From NCBI RefSeq assembly GCF_900155475.1, contig NZ_FXAM01000001.1:2529501-2593500 (forward strand): 64,000 nucleotides of DNA, written 5' to 3'. Below the pieces are notes generated by a model, which did no database searches, was not told the DNA's origin, and saw only the letters and a program-made list of their open reading frames with translations. Origin of the DNA: Methylomagnum ishizawai. Its GTDB lineage: Bacteria > Pseudomonadota > Gammaproteobacteria > Methylococcales > Methylococcaceae. Shown in pieces: positions 27,185 through 36,915 of the stretch. Each line of letters opens with the position of its first letter. The stretch's first letter is position 1. The position numbers and the translations under genes are program-made.

Positions 27185-28483
27185 TCAATATTTCTGGCCG
27201 GAGCATTTCTTGGTCTTGGTGTTGTAGTTGCCACAATTGATGGGCGCGGTCCAGTCGGCCACGATGGGCTTGGATTCCGGCAGGAAGTCGGACCAGGCGT
27301 CGCCATCGACCAAGCCCTTGGTCTGCCACACCACGGAGAACTGGCCGTCGTCCTGGATTTCGCCGATCAACACCGGCTTGGAGATGTGGTGGTTGGGCAG
27401 CATCTTGGAGGTGCCGCCGGTCAGGTTGGGTTGCTCCACGCCGATGATGGCCTTGGCGACCGCGTCGGTGTCGGTGGTCTTGGCCTTCTCCACCGCCTTC
27501 ACCCACATGTTGAAGCCGATGTAATGGGCTTCCATCGGGTCGTTGGTGACGCGCTTGGGGTTCTTGATGAAGCTGTGCCAGTTCTTGATGAACTCGGCGT
27601 TGGCCGGGGTATCGACCGACATGAAGTAGTTCCAGGCGGCGAGATGGCCGACCAGGGGCTTGGTGTCGATGCCGGACAGTTCTTCCTCGCCGACCGAGAA
27701 CGCCACCACCGGAATCTGTTCGGCGGAAATGCCCTGGTTGCCGAGTTCCTTGTAGAACGGCACGTTGGCGTCGCCGTTGATGGTGGAGACCACGGCGGTC
27801 TTCTTGCCCGCCGAGCCGAACTTCTTGATATCCGACACGATGCTCTGCCAATCGGAATGGCCGAACGGCGTGTAGTTGATCATGATGTCGGCGGGCTTGA
27901 CGCCCTTGGCCTTCAGATAGGCTTCCAGGATTTTATTGGTGGTGCGCGGATAGACGTAGTCGGTACCGGCCAGTACCCAGCGCTTCACCTTCAAATCCTT
28001 CATCAGATAATCCACCGCCGGGATGGCTTGCTGGTTCGGGGCCGCGCCGGTGTAGAACACGTTCTTGGAGGATTCCTCGCCCTCGTATTGCACCGGGTAG
28101 AACAACAGGCCGTTGAGTTCTTCCACCACCGGCAGCGCCGATTTGCGGGACACCGAAGTCCAGCAGCCGAAGATCGCCGCCACCTTGTCCTTGCTGATGA
28201 GTTCGCGGGTCTTTTCGGCGAACAAGGGCCAGTTGGAGGCGGGATCGACCACCACCGGCTCCAATTTCTTGCCGAGGAGGCCGCCTTTCTTGTTCTGCTC
28301 GTCGATGAGCATGAGCATGGTGTCCTTCAGCGTGGTTTCGCTGATGGCCATGGTGCCGGACAGGGAATGCAGGATGCCGACCTTGATGGTGTCCTCGGCA
28401 TGGACACTGAACGCGACCAGGGTCGAACCGGCCACGGCCAGCGATTGGAACCAGCGGCGCAGGGGGTATTGATGTTCGGACAT
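27185..28483 (-). CDS. urtA: Urea ABC transporter substrate-binding protein UrtA
   Basis: 432 residues. Signal peptide about 1-29 (ending FSVHA-EDT). The mature protein begins IKVGILHSLSGTMAIS, and FGCWTSVSRKSALPVVEE, LLFYPVQYEGEESSKNVFYTGAA and NYTPFGHSDWQ are UrtA landmarks of the type I periplasmic-binding fold. It captures urea in the periplasm. GAGGAG lies upstream of the ATG. First urt gene after the porin; gap 77 bases. Confidence 0.96.
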   Translation of the reverse strand: MSEHQYPLRRWFQSLAVAGSTLVAFSVHAEDTIKVGILHSLSGTMAISETTLKDTMLMLIDEQNKKGGLLGKKLEPVVVDPASNWPLFAEKTRELISKDKVAAIFGCWTSVSRKSALPVVEELNGLLFYPVQYEGEESSKNVFYTGAAPNQQAIPAVDYLMKDLKVKRWVLAGTDYVYPRTTNKILEAYLKAKGVKPADIMINYTPFGHSDWQSIVSDIKKFGSAGKKTAVVSTINGDANVPFYKELGNQGISAEQIPVVAFSVGEEELSGIDTKPLVGHLAAWNYFMSVDTPANAEFIKNWHSFIKNPKRVTNDPMEAHYIGFNMWVKAVEKAKTTDTDAVAKAIIGVEQPNLTGGTSKMLPNHHISKPVLIGEIQDDGQFSVVWQTKGLVDGDAWSDFLPESKPIVADWTAPINCGNYNTKTKKCSGQKY

Positions 28484-28560
28484 GGATTACTCCTCGTGAT
28501 GAAGGGGGTGGGGACGGCCAGGCGCGCCCCCGGGCAGTTGTTTGGGAATGCGGGAAAAAC

Positions 28561-29793
28561 CTAGATTTGCAATTGGAAGCCCAACAGCAAGGAGCTGACG
28601 TGGCTGCCGCTGGCGGTCGAGGTGTAGTTCAAACCCTTGGTGAACATGTCGCTGTAGTTGTAAACCAGAGAAATCTTGGCGTTGTGGCCGTCGATGACGT
28701 AGTTGAGACCGGCTTCCCAGTTGTTGCGGTCGCTGCTGTTGAAGGGCATGGCTTCCACATAGCGCAGGTACGGCTGGAACTGGCCGATCCAGACCTTGTC
28801 CGGGACCAGGTACATGGCGCTGATATCGTAGGCGTTGCCCTCGAACAGGTCGAAGCCGGGGGTCTGGGATTGGCGCTGGGCCATGCCGTAGCCGCCGCTG
28901 ATGCCGTAGTTCTTGTATTCGCCGTTGAAGGTGAGGACGCCGGAGTCGCCGCCGTTGAGGTTCTGTTCATACAGCACGTCCACCGTGGTGCCGCGGAAGT
29001 TGCCGGGATCGGTGGCGGTGCCCGCGCCGTCCTCCTGGTACTGGTTGGAAACGCCGAGGGTGAGGATATCGCCGCCCTTGCCGTAATAGGTGCCCGAGGT
29101 GTAGTAGCCGGGGTTCTTCTCGACATCGAGGAAGTTGTAGGCGAAGCGCTGGGCGTAGAGGATATTGTCGTTCTGGTTCGCGCCGTTGCGTAGGCCCCGG
29201 AAGAAACCGACGGCGTATTGGAAGCGGTTCTCGTAGACCGCGCCCCAGATCGTGGCGCCGTCGTCGCGGCCATAGGAACCGGCGGAATTGCCGTTGGATT
29301 GGATGGTGACGTTATAGTCCGAGGGCTCGAACGGTGTGCCGGTGCGGAACATGTCGTACACGGCGCTGAAGAACGGACCGTTCATCTCGCGGCGTTCGGC
29401 GGGGACCAGCATCCGGCCCATCCACAGGTTGATCATCGGGTCGTATTCGATCTTGCCGATGGCGTCCAGCACCCGGATCTCGCCACCGTTGTTGCAGGTT
29501 TGGCAATCGGTGTTGAATTCGAGCTTGAGGTACTTGAATATCTGGCCGTTGATGTAGAGACGGATGTTGTCGAGGTTGAAATCGTTCGACCATTGGGTGC
29601 CGTTCGCCGCGCCTTTCTCGGTGGCGCTGAAGCTGGTGCGTAATCCCGCCCCGATGCTGATCCATTTGGTGTCGTCGATCTTGAAGGTCGCCCCGGCCTC
29701 CGCGTGGGGCGCGTAGCCCGCCGAGAACGCGAGCGTGATGGCGGCGGGCAACAGCGCCAAGCGCCGGCCGCCCAGGGTTTGGGTGTTATGCAT
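28561..29793 (-). CDS. Outer-membrane porin upstream of urtA (FmdC-like)
   Basis: 410 residues, signal peptide about 1-32 (ending HAEAG), then alternating beta-strand pattern with aromatic strand ends and a C-terminal LLLGFQLQI typical of outer-membrane beta barrels. An extended loop carries a Cys pair (DCQTCNNGG). It resembles porins that accompany amide and urea transport loci (FmdC). Being first in the urt operon, it likely forms the outer-membrane entry for urea or short amides; this is context-based. Lacks a recognisable start-site promoter; an operator-like repeat array lies about 70-100 bases upstream. Confidence 0.75.
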   Translation of the reverse strand: MHNTQTLGGRRLALLPAAITLAFSAGYAPHAEAGATFKIDDTKWISIGAGLRTSFSATEKGAANGTQWSNDFNLDNIRLYINGQIFKYLKLEFNTDCQTCNNGGEIRVLDAIGKIEYDPMINLWMGRMLVPAERREMNGPFFSAVYDMFRTGTPFEPSDYNVTIQSNGNSAGSYGRDDGATIWGAVYENRFQYAVGFFRGLRNGANQNDNILYAQRFAYNFLDVEKNPGYYTSGTYYGKGGDILTLGVSNQYQEDGAGTATDPGNFRGTTVDVLYEQNLNGGDSGVLTFNGEYKNYGISGGYGMAQRQSQTPGFDLFEGNAYDISAMYLVPDKVWIGQFQPYLRYVEAMPFNSSDRNNWEAGLNYVIDGHNAKISLVYNYSDMFTKGLNYTSTASGSHVSSLLLGFQLQI

Positions 29794-29815
29794 GGTTGGA
29801 CCCCTGAAGGTTTGG

Positions 29816-29895
29816 CTTAAATGACGGAGCCCATTAAAATTTCCGCGCCCTATCTCAACAATCAGTCATCTGACTCATCAGTCAAATGACGTATG
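29816..29895. promoter_or_regulatory. Array of AGTCA/TGACT repeats between porin-urt and urease units
   Basis: AGTCA (29864), TGACT (29871), and AGTCA (29880) alternate as overlapping inverted repeats with 2- and 4-base gaps. In addition TTAAATGACGGA (29817) and TCAAATGACGTA (29883) are near-identical direct repeats. The cluster lies in the 208-base divergent region, placed to control both the porin-urt operon and the lipoprotein-ureDABC unit. Binding factor unknown. Confidence 0.45.
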
Positions 29896-29917
29896 CCGGA
29901 CGCGCCACCGCCGACGC

Positions 29918-29923
29918 TATAGT
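29918..29923 (+). promoter_or_regulatory. Candidate -10 for the lipoprotein-ureDABC unit
   Basis: TATAGT preceded by GC, expected leader about 70 bases to 30002. No -35 consensus; the operator-like repeats lie just upstream, where an activator would sit. Confidence 0.3.
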
Positions 29924-30001
29924 CCGGGCAGGCCAGGGGACTGGCGGTTCATTCCGGTATCGCCGGGCCGGTCCCTCCCAACCCCGAGGAAGCCCGATAC
30001 C

Positions 30002-30982
30002 ATGAATCCCACTCCCGGAAAGCGCCGCGCACGGTGGCTCCGCCTGTCCATCCTGACCGTCCTCGCCGGTTGCGCGGAACAAGCGCCTTATCGGGGCGTC
30101 CGTCCCGATCCGGCCCAGGTCCACAAGATCGGCCTCAAGATCGATCCCACGCTTGCCGGGAGCCGCGCCGACGGCGCCAAGCTCAAGGACATGGCCGCCC
30201 GCGCCGCCCGGAACCTGGGCGGCTGGGGTTATGCGGTGGCGGCGGGGAGCGGGGACTTCAGCCATATCCTCGAAGCCAAGATCGATCCGGTGGCGCATAA
30301 AAGCACGCCGCCCGGCTTTTCCATGAGCATGGGCAATTCCGATCCCCGTGCGCTGGAATTCCAGAAAGCCTATGTGCTGCCGGTGGATTGCGTGATCTAT
30401 CCGGTGGCGCGGCCCCAGGACCGCGCCAGCCTGTACATGGATTTCGTCGCCAAGGACACCTCCCTCAGCGATCCCGATTCGGTCAAGACCTATGTGGACC
30501 ATATTTCCACGGTCTGTTTCAACCTGCTGGAAGATTTGAAGATCAAGCGGACCCAGGCCGCGCCCGCCGCCGCCCAGGCCGAAACCCCGGCCAATGCCGA
30601 TACCTGGTTCCCGGAAGTACGGGTCGAGGTCCGTAATAAGACCGTGACGCCGATCGCCGCGCCGGTCGCGGCTCCGTCCGTGCCCAGTGCGCCGCCGCCG
30701 ATGGCTCCGGTTCCGGTGGTTCCGGCGGTGCCCAAGCCGGCGGCAGCGCCCGTTCCCGCCAGGGCGGTGGTTCCATCCGCGCCTGTGGCGGTGCCCGCGC
30801 CCGCCGCGCCGGTTTCCACGAGTCCACCCGTTCCGCCCACCACGGCACCCGCGCCGTCCCAGCCCCAAGCCCCGGCGGTGACGACCGAAACCGCCACCGA
30901 CCCCGGCAACGGCAAGAAGGAAATGATCATCCACAACCAGGGCAGCCCGATCATCTTGGAATTCGGCTACGAGCGGAAATGA
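30002..30982 (+). CDS. Proline/alanine-rich lipoprotein coupled to ureD
   Basis: 326 residues, no family recognised. Residues 1-24 are a lipoprotein signal ending in the lipobox LAGC (Cys24). Residues about 35-180 form a folded domain with repeated KI-DP elements (IGLKIDPTLAG, HILEAKIDPVAH) and a central FSMSMGNSDPRALEFQKAYV. Residues 205-300 are a Pro/Ala/Val linker of the kind that spans the periplasm, and the last 25 residues end [10 protein letters not shown]. The stop overlaps the ureD start (ATGA), so it is translated with the urease accessory genes. It may be a cell-envelope component tied to urea or nickel handling, but that rests on position alone. Confidence 0.65.
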   Translation: MNPTPGKRRARWLRLSILTVLAGCAEQAPYRGVRPDPAQVHKIGLKIDPTLAGSRADGAKLKDMAARAARNLGGWGYAVAAGSGDFSHILEAKIDPVAHKSTPPGFSMSMGNSDPRALEFQKAYVLPVDCVIYPVARPQDRASLYMDFVAKDTSLSDPDSVKTYVDHISTVCFNLLEDLKIKRTQAAPAAAQAETPANADTWFPEVRVEVRNKTVTPIAAPVAAPSVPSAPPPMAPVPVVPAVPKPAAAPVPARAVVPSAPVAVPAPAAPVSTSPPVPPTTAPAPSQPQAPAVTTETATDPGNGKKEMIIHNQGSPIILEFGYERK

Positions 30983-31818
30983 GCGCCGTTCCCGCGACTG
31001 AGGCGGCGGCCCCGGAAGGTTGGCGGGCCGGATTGGAACTGGGTTTCGCGGCCACGGGGTCCGGCAAGACCCTACTGGCCCGGCGGCGGCACCATGGCCC
31101 GCTCGCGGTGCAGCGGCCTTTCCATCCCGAGGGCGGCGTCTGCCATGTGTATGTGCTGCATCCGCCCGGCGGCGTGGTGGCGGGGGATCGGCTGTCGATC
31201 CGGGTCGAAGCCGATCCGGGCGCGGCGGCCTTGGTCACCACCCCGGCGGCGGGCAAGTTCTACCGCAGCGCCGGACCCTTGGCCCGGCAATCGGTAGCGC
31301 TGACAATAGCGCCGGGCGCGGCCCTGGAATGGCTGCCGCAGGAAACGATTGTTTACCAAGGTGCCCGCGTGGCTTCGACGACACGGGTGGATTTGCGGGA
31401 AGGGGCCCGCTTCCTGGGCTGGGAAGTGCTGGCGCTGGGCCGTCCCGCCGCCGGCGAAGGTTTCGAGGCGGGCGAGGCCGGGTTGGATTGGCGGATCGAC
31501 CTGGAAGGCCAGCCGCTCTATCTGGAACGGCTGGTGCTGGACCCTTGGGCGTTCCGGGCCCACTGGGGTTTGCGTGGGCGTGCGGCTTTGGGCACCTTGT
31601 TCGCTTATCCGGCCACGGCGGCGCAGTTGGACACCGTGCGCGGACTTGTCGGCGACCGGCCCGACCTGGGCGTCAGCCTGATCGAAGGCTTGTTGATCTG
31701 CCGGGGCTTGGATGCCAGGGCCGATGTGCTGCGGCGGTTTTTCGAGCAGGTTTGGGCGGCGCTGCGGCCCGGCGTGATGGGGCGGCCCGCCTGTCCGCCA
31801 CGCATCTGGGCGACTTGA
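30979..31818 (+). CDS. ureD: Urease accessory protein UreD
   Basis: 279 residues. Family landmarks are [30 protein letters not shown] (read in two parts near 35-64), [12 protein letters not shown], and [14 protein letters not shown]. UreD is the scaffold that docks apo-urease and recruits UreFG for nickel delivery. As in many proteobacteria it precedes ureABC. ureA begins 74 bases later with its own strong ribosome-binding site. Confidence 0.93.
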   Translation: MSAVPATEAAAPEGWRAGLELGFAATGSGKTLLARRRHHGPLAVQRPFHPEGGVCHVYVLHPPGGVVAGDRLSIRVEADPGAAALVTTPAAGKFYRSAGPLARQSVALTIAPGAALEWLPQETIVYQGARVASTTRVDLREGARFLGWEVLALGRPAAGEGFEAGEAGLDWRIDLEGQPLYLERLVLDPWAFRAHWGLRGRAALGTLFAYPATAAQLDTVRGLVGDRPDLGVSLIEGLLICRGLDARADVLRRFFEQVWAALRPGVMGRPACPPRIWAT

Positions 31819-31892
31819 TCCATACCGCGCCCGGTCCGGGGCGGTTGCGCCGCGCCGCAGCCGGGCTACGAAAACGCAAACGAGAGGGAAAC

Positions 31893-32195
31893 ATGCAACT
31901 CACACCCCGCGAAAAAGACAAGCTATTGATTTTCACCGCCGCCCTCCTGGCCGAGCGCCGCAAGGCCCGTGGCCTCAAGCTCAACCATCCCGAAGCCGTG
32001 GCCTATCTGTCCGCCGCCATCATGGAGGGTGCCCGCGATGGCCGTTCCGTGGCCGAACTGATGGACTATGGCCGTTTGCTCCTGACCCGCGCCGATGTGA
32101 TGGAGGGCGTGCCGGAACTGATCCCCGATGTCCAGGTCGAGGCCACCTTCCCGGACGGCACCAAGCTGGTGACGGTCCACAACCCCATCGAATAG
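31893..32195 (+). CDS. ureA: Urease gamma subunit
   Basis: 100 residues, the standard length. It opens [17 protein letters not shown] and contains [21 protein letters not shown] and the closing LVTVHNPIE. Structural subunit of the (UreABC)3 urease. GAGAGGG lies 4 bases before the ATG. Confidence 0.97.
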   Translation: MQLTPREKDKLLIFTAALLAERRKARGLKLNHPEAVAYLSAAIMEGARDGRSVAELMDYGRLLLTRADVMEGVPELIPDVQVEATFPDGTKLVTVHNPIE

Positions 32196-32228
32196 CCTTT
32201 TTCCACCCACCCCAACCTTGGTTTTCCC

Positions 32229-32546
32229 ATGATCCCAGGCGAAATCATCCCCGCCGACGGCAGCATCGAATTGAACGCGGGCCGTCCCGTCCGCGTCCTC
32301 ACGGTGGCGAACACCGGCGACCGGCCCATCCAGGTCGGCTCCCACTACCATTTTTCCGAGACCAACCCGGCCCTCCGCTTCGACCGCGCCCAGGCCAGGG
32401 GCCACCGGCTCGACATCCCGGCGGGCACGGCGGTGCGCTTCGAGCCGGGCCAGGAACGCGAGGTGCGGCTGGTGCCGTTCGCGGGCCGGCGGGAAATCTA
32501 CGGTTTCCGCCAGGAAGTCATGGGCGCTTGGGAGGACCAGCCATGA
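32229..32546 (+). CDS. ureB: Urease beta subunit
   Basis: 105 residues. [39 protein letters not shown] and [17 protein letters not shown] are diagnostic. It supports the alpha subunit in the urease trimer. Overlaps ureC by four bases. Confidence 0.97.
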   Translation: MIPGEIIPADGSIELNAGRPVRVLTVANTGDRPIQVGSHYHFSETNPALRFDRAQARGHRLDIPAGTAVRFEPGQEREVRLVPFAGRREIYGFRQEVMGAWEDQP

Positions 32547-34246
32547 GCCGGATATCGCGACACGCCTATGCCGAGATGTTCGGTCCCACCACCGGGGACA
32601 AGGTGCGGCTGGCCGATACCGGCCTGTTCCTGGAGGTCGAGAAGGATTTCACCGTCTACGGCGACGAGGTGAAATTCGGCGGCGGCAAGGTCATCCGCGA
32701 CGGCATGGGCCAGGGCCAGCAGGATTCCGCCACGGCGGTCGATACCGTCATCACCAATGCGCTGATCGTCGATTGGTGGGGCATCGTCAAGGCCGATGTC
32801 GGCATCAAAGGGGGCCGCATCGCCGGGATTGGCAAGGCCGGCAACCCGGATACCCAGGCGGGCGTCGATATCGTCATCGGCCCCGGCACCGAGGTCATCG
32901 CCGGGGAAGGCCAAATCCTCACCGCCGGGGGCATCGATGCCCACATCCATTTCATTTGCCCGCAGCAGGTGGAAGAAGCCCTGATGTCGGGCGTCACCAC
33001 TATGATCGGCGGCGGCACCGGACCCGCCACCGGCACCAACGCCACCACCTGCACCCCCGGTCCGTGGAACATCCACCGCATGCTGCAAGCCGTGGATGGA
33101 TTGCCCATGAATATCGGCCTGCTGGGCAAAGGCAACGCCAGTTTGCCCGCCGCCTTGGTCGAGCAGGTCCAAGCCGGGGCCATCGGTCTCAAGCTGCACG
33201 AGGATTGGGGCACCACGCCCGCCGCCATCGATTGCTGCCTCGCGGTGGCCGACGAATATGACGTGCAGGTCGCCATCCATACCGACACCCTCAACGAATC
33301 CGGTTTCGTCGAGGATACCTTCGCCGCCTTCAAGGGCCGCACCATCCACACCTACCACACCGAAGGCGCGGGTGGCGGCCACGCCCCCGATATCATCAAA
33401 GCCTGCGGCGAATCCAATGTTTTGCCCTCGTCCACCAATCCGACCCGGCCCTATACGGTCAACACCGTGGACGAGCATCTCGACATGCTGATGGTTTGCC
33501 ACCATCTCGACCCGGCCATCCCCGAGGACGTGGCTTTCGCCGAATCGCGCATCCGCCGCGAAACCATCGCGGCGGAGGACATATTGCACGATTTGGGTGC
33601 GTTCTCGATGCTGTCCTCCGATTCGCAGGCCATGGGCCGGGTCGGCGAGGTGGTTATCCGCACTTGGCAGACCGCCCATAAGATGAAGGCCCAGCGCGGC
33701 CCGCTGCCGGAAGATAACCCTGGCAATGACAATTTCCGCATCAAGCGTTACATCGCCAAATACACCATCAACCCGGCCCTCAGCCATGGCATTGCCCACG
33801 AGGTCGGCTCGGTCGAGGTGGGGAAACTGGCCGATTTGGTGCTGTGGTCCCCGGCTTTCTTCGGGGTGAAGCCCAGTGTGATCCTCAAGGGCGGCTTCAT
33901 CGCCGCCGCGCCCATGGGCGATCCCAACGCCTCGATCCCGACCCCGCAGCCGGTGCATTACCGGCCCATGTTCGGGGCGCTGGGCGACGCCTGCCGCGCC
34001 ACTTCCATGACCTTCCTGTCCCAGGCGGCTTTCGAGTCCGGTGTGGCCCAGCGTTTGCAACTCCGAAAACTGATCGGTGTGGTTTCCCATACCCGCGACA
34101 TCGGCAAGAAGGACTTGATACATAACGCCTATCAACCCCGGATCGAGGTCGATGCCCAAACCTATGCGGTGCGGGCCGATGGGGTCTTGCTGACCTGCGA
34201 ACCCGCCGAGGTGTTGCCGATGGCGCAGCGCTATTTCTTGTTCTGA
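32543..34246 (+). CDS. ureC: Urease alpha (catalytic) subunit
   Basis: 567 residues, exactly family length. The dinickel ligands and active-site residues fall at canonical numbers: His134 and His136 (AHIHF), carbamylated Lys217 (GLKLHEDWG), and Cys319-His320-His321 on the flap (MVCHHLD). It hydrolyses urea to ammonia and carbamate. Start at 32543 inside ureB; five more codons upstream are open but do not match the family. After it comes a 139-base gap and then a foreign-looking signalling cassette rather than ureE. Confidence 0.98.
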   Translation: MSRISRHAYAEMFGPTTGDKVRLADTGLFLEVEKDFTVYGDEVKFGGGKVIRDGMGQGQQDSATAVDTVITNALIVDWWGIVKADVGIKGGRIAGIGKAGNPDTQAGVDIVIGPGTEVIAGEGQILTAGGIDAHIHFICPQQVEEALMSGVTTMIGGGTGPATGTNATTCTPGPWNIHRMLQAVDGLPMNIGLLGKGNASLPAALVEQVQAGAIGLKLHEDWGTTPAAIDCCLAVADEYDVQVAIHTDTLNESGFVEDTFAAFKGRTIHTYHTEGAGGGHAPDIIKACGESNVLPSSTNPTRPYTVNTVDEHLDMLMVCHHLDPAIPEDVAFAESRIRRETIAAEDILHDLGAFSMLSSDSQAMGRVGEVVIRTWQTAHKMKAQRGPLPEDNPGNDNFRIKRYIAKYTINPALSHGIAHEVGSVEVGKLADLVLWSPAFFGVKPSVILKGGFIAAAPMGDPNASIPTPQPVHYRPMFGALGDACRATSMTFLSQAAFESGVAQRLQLRKLIGVVSHTRDIGKKDLIHNAYQPRIEVDAQTYAVRADGVLLTCEPAEVLPMAQRYFLF

Positions 34247-34385
34247 CCGGGGTGCGGGCCGCGCCATCGGAGCGGGAAACTGCCCGCTGCCGGTGGGGGC
34301 GCCGCCATCCCCGCGCAAGCATAACCCACCCCCGCCCGGCTCACGGAAATTCGGAGCGAAATCCTTTCCACCACCAGGAGTCGAT

Positions 34386-36530
34386 ATGATGAGCGCCCCT
34401 GATTCGCAGCGTTTTCTGGGTAAGTACCGTGAAATCATCGTCGCGGTGGCTTTCTTCCTGATTTTCGATTTGGCGGTTCTGATCCTGAATTTCTATATCT
34501 CCTACAAGATTTCGGAAAGCGCCGTCGAAATCAATTTGGCCGGACGCCAAAGGATGTTATCGCAGCGCATGACCAAGGAGTTATTGATCGGGTTGCAAGA
34601 TGCCCAGCAACTCCAGGATGTGAATGGGTCCATCGAGAAAATATATGCCTCGGCTTTGGGTTTCAATCAAACCCTGCAAGCTTTCCGCCAGGGCGGGACG
34701 GTCGTTAGCGCCGATAACCAGCCCGCCACCTTGAAGGCGGTCGCCATTCCTGCCGCCCAGGACGTACTGGCCAGGGCGGATAGGCTATGGCAGCCTTTGT
34801 TCCAGCGGATACTCACGGTCAAGCGCACCAACGACGATATTCGGGCGCTGTTCAATGCTCATTTGCTCGGGGCCGAGGAAGCCCAGGACAAAAGCGCGGA
34901 ACGGGAATTGACCTTGGAAGCCGCTGTGCGCTATGCCCAGGTTTACAACCTGGATTTGCTGGACTTGATGAACCAGTTCACCAACCAACTCGAATCCGCC
35001 GCCAATCAACGCGCCAATACCCTGCGCCAAGTGCAAACGGCGGGTATTTTGCTGGCCTTGCTGAACTTCGGTTTCATCCTGTTCAAATTCATCCGCCGCT
35101 TGCTCGAAAACGACCAGCGGGTCGAGAAGGCCCGCCAGGAAACTTCCGAAATCCTGGGCACGGTGCGCGAGGGTTTGTTCTTGCTGGGACAGGATTTCTC
35201 GATAGGCTCGCAATACTCGACGTCCCTAGCGGCTATTTTGGGTAGGCCGATCAAGGCGGGGGATGATTTGCGTACCCTGCTGGCCGATATGGTCAGCCCC
35301 GAATCCTTGAAGGCCGCGACCGAGTATATCGGCCTGTTATTGGGCGACCGGGTCAAGGAATCGCTGGTGCAAGACCTGAATCCCTTGGTCAACCTGCCCG
35401 TGCAATTGGCCGATGCCCAGGGTCACAGCCGCCAGCGCTATTTGAGCCTGTATTTCAACCGGGTATTGGAACACGGGAAGATCGTGCATTTGCTGGTGAC
35501 GGTGTTCGATGTCACGACGCAGGTGCGTTTGGAGCAGGAATTGGCAGCGGCCAAACAAAAAGCCAAGGCCGAGATGGAGGTTTTGTTGGATTTGCTCAAG
35601 GTGAATCCGGCCCATTTGAAGCATTATCTGGGTCGAGCCGAAAGTGAGTTATTGGGTATCAACGACCAATTGCGGAATATCGAGAATAGCCGGGATTATC
35701 GTCAAACCATTAATCAAATCTTCCGTCAGACCCATACCCTCAAGGGCGAGGCGGCGGCGCTGGGTTTGGGGATTTTCGAGGATTTGGCGCAGAGGTTCGA
35801 GGATATGCTGTCCGAATTGCGCGGCAAATCCACCGTGCTGGGCCGCGATTTGCTAGCCTTGCCCTTGCCCTTGGACGATTTCCTGAACCGCATCGGCCAA
35901 GTGCGCGAACTGAGTCGCCGCCTCTCCGATTTGCAAGCGGCTTTCAGCGAGCCCAACGAACCCGAGTTGGTCAGGAATATGACCGCGCTGGCGCAGCGTA
36001 TCGCCGAGGACCATGCCAAACAGGTGGACTTGGAAACCGATCTGGCTTTGATGGCGGTATTGCCACCCAAAATCCGCCATGGTTTGAACGATATCGCCTT
36101 GCAGTTATTACGGAATGCCATCGTGCATGGTATCGAAAGCCGGAGCGAGCGTTTGATCTGGAATAAGGCCGTGACCGGCACGGTGCAGGTTTTCTTGAAG
36201 CAGCGCGAGGACGAATATGAATTCGTGATGCGCGACGATGGCCGGGGTTTGATCGCGGAGGATATTCGCGCCGAATTGCTGCGCCGGGGTTTATATACCG
36301 AAGCCCAATTGCGGGAATTCGACGATAACCAAGTCGTCATGAAGATATTCGAGCCGGGTTTCAGTACTGCCGACAGCGTAGGCCGCGATGCGGGGCATGG
36401 GGTGGGATTGGATGTGGTCAAGCATATGATCGGCGAATTGGGCGCGCGCCTGAGTATAGCCACCGAGAAATATAGCTATACCCAGTTCAGTATTTGTTTC
36501 CCGGTACCAGCGGAGGAAGCTACGGCATGA
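34386..36530 (+). CDS. PilJ-type sensor / HPt / CheA-like ATPase kinase
   Basis: 714 residues. A membrane helix at about 18-40 is followed by the PilJ-type methyl-accepting N-domain (INLAGRQRMLSQRMTKEL, 49-66) and helices to about 210, then a second membrane helix (217-236), a PAS-like domain (about 245-380), a coiled coil, an HPt domain with His450 (FRQTHTLKGEAAALG), and a CheA-type ATPase (Asn577 in LLRNAIVHGIES, DDGRGL at 617, GHGVGLDVV at 670). There is no HisKA box and no CheW-like P5 domain. AGGAG lies 5 bases upstream; a second ATG at 34389 is possible. It overlaps the CheY gene (ATGA). Composition is AT-rich compared with urease genes on either side. Confidence 0.82.
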   Translation: MMSAPDSQRFLGKYREIIVAVAFFLIFDLAVLILNFYISYKISESAVEINLAGRQRMLSQRMTKELLIGLQDAQQLQDVNGSIEKIYASALGFNQTLQAFRQGGTVVSADNQPATLKAVAIPAAQDVLARADRLWQPLFQRILTVKRTNDDIRALFNAHLLGAEEAQDKSAERELTLEAAVRYAQVYNLDLLDLMNQFTNQLESAANQRANTLRQVQTAGILLALLNFGFILFKFIRRLLENDQRVEKARQETSEILGTVREGLFLLGQDFSIGSQYSTSLAAILGRPIKAGDDLRTLLADMVSPESLKAATEYIGLLLGDRVKESLVQDLNPLVNLPVQLADAQGHSRQRYLSLYFNRVLEHGKIVHLLVTVFDVTTQVRLEQELAAAKQKAKAEMEVLLDLLKVNPAHLKHYLGRAESELLGINDQLRNIENSRDYRQTINQIFRQTHTLKGEAAALGLGIFEDLAQRFEDMLSELRGKSTVLGRDLLALPLPLDDFLNRIGQVRELSRRLSDLQAAFSEPNEPELVRNMTALAQRIAEDHAKQVDLETDLALMAVLPPKIRHGLNDIALQLLRNAIVHGIESRSERLIWNKAVTGTVQVFLKQREDEYEFVMRDDGRGLIAEDIRAELLRRGLYTEAQLREFDDNQVVMKIFEPGFSTADSVGRDAGHGVGLDVVKHMIGELGARLSIATEKYSYTQFSICFPVPAEEATA

Positions 36531-36898
36531 AACTCAAACTGCTGATCGTGGACGATTCCAATATCATCCGCAGGCGCATCGTCCGGGTCGCGGCCTTGCC
36601 GGAGTTGCAAGGCATGGGTATCGTGGGTTTGGCGCGGAATGGGGTCGAGGCCATCGAGGTTTGTCGGCAAATCGTGCCCGATATTGTCACCATGGATTTG
36701 ACCATGCCGGAAATGGACGGTAATACCTGCGTGGAGGAAATGGTGAAGATTTGTCCCGCTGTCAAAATTCTGGTGGTATCGGCCCTGAGCGACAAGGCGA
36801 CGGCTATCGACGCGCTGAAACGCGGGGCGCAGGGTTTTCTATATAAACCCTTCACCGACGAGCAACTCGTCAACGCGCTGTTGGAATTGGTCGCTTGA
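36527..36898 (+). CDS. Stand-alone CheY-like response regulator
   Basis: 123 residues, receiver domain only. Asp9, Asp10, phosphoacceptor Asp57 (VTMDLTMPEMDG), Ser85 and Lys107 (LYKPFTD) are all present. The expected partner is the upstream kinase, through His450 of its HPt domain, and dephosphorylation by the CheX-like protein encoded 17 bases downstream. Output is unknown since there is no DNA-binding domain. Confidence 0.88.
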   Translation: MKLKLLIVDDSNIIRRRIVRVAALPELQGMGIVGLARNGVEAIEVCRQIVPDIVTMDLTMPEMDGNTCVEEMVKICPAVKILVVSALSDKATAIDALKRGAQGFLYKPFTDEQLVNALLELVA

Positions 36899-36915
36899 GA
36901 ATAAGGAGGACGACG

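Noticed and set aside
29794-30001. NtrC sites and a sigma-54 promoter for the urea genes
   Set aside because: No GG-N10-GC on either strand at a sensible position and no GCAC-N7-GTGC pair could be found.
32498-34438. Long minus-strand frame opposite ureC
   Set aside because: ureC has canonical residues at canonical numbers on the plus strand; the opposite frame is Gly/His/Asp-rich noise.
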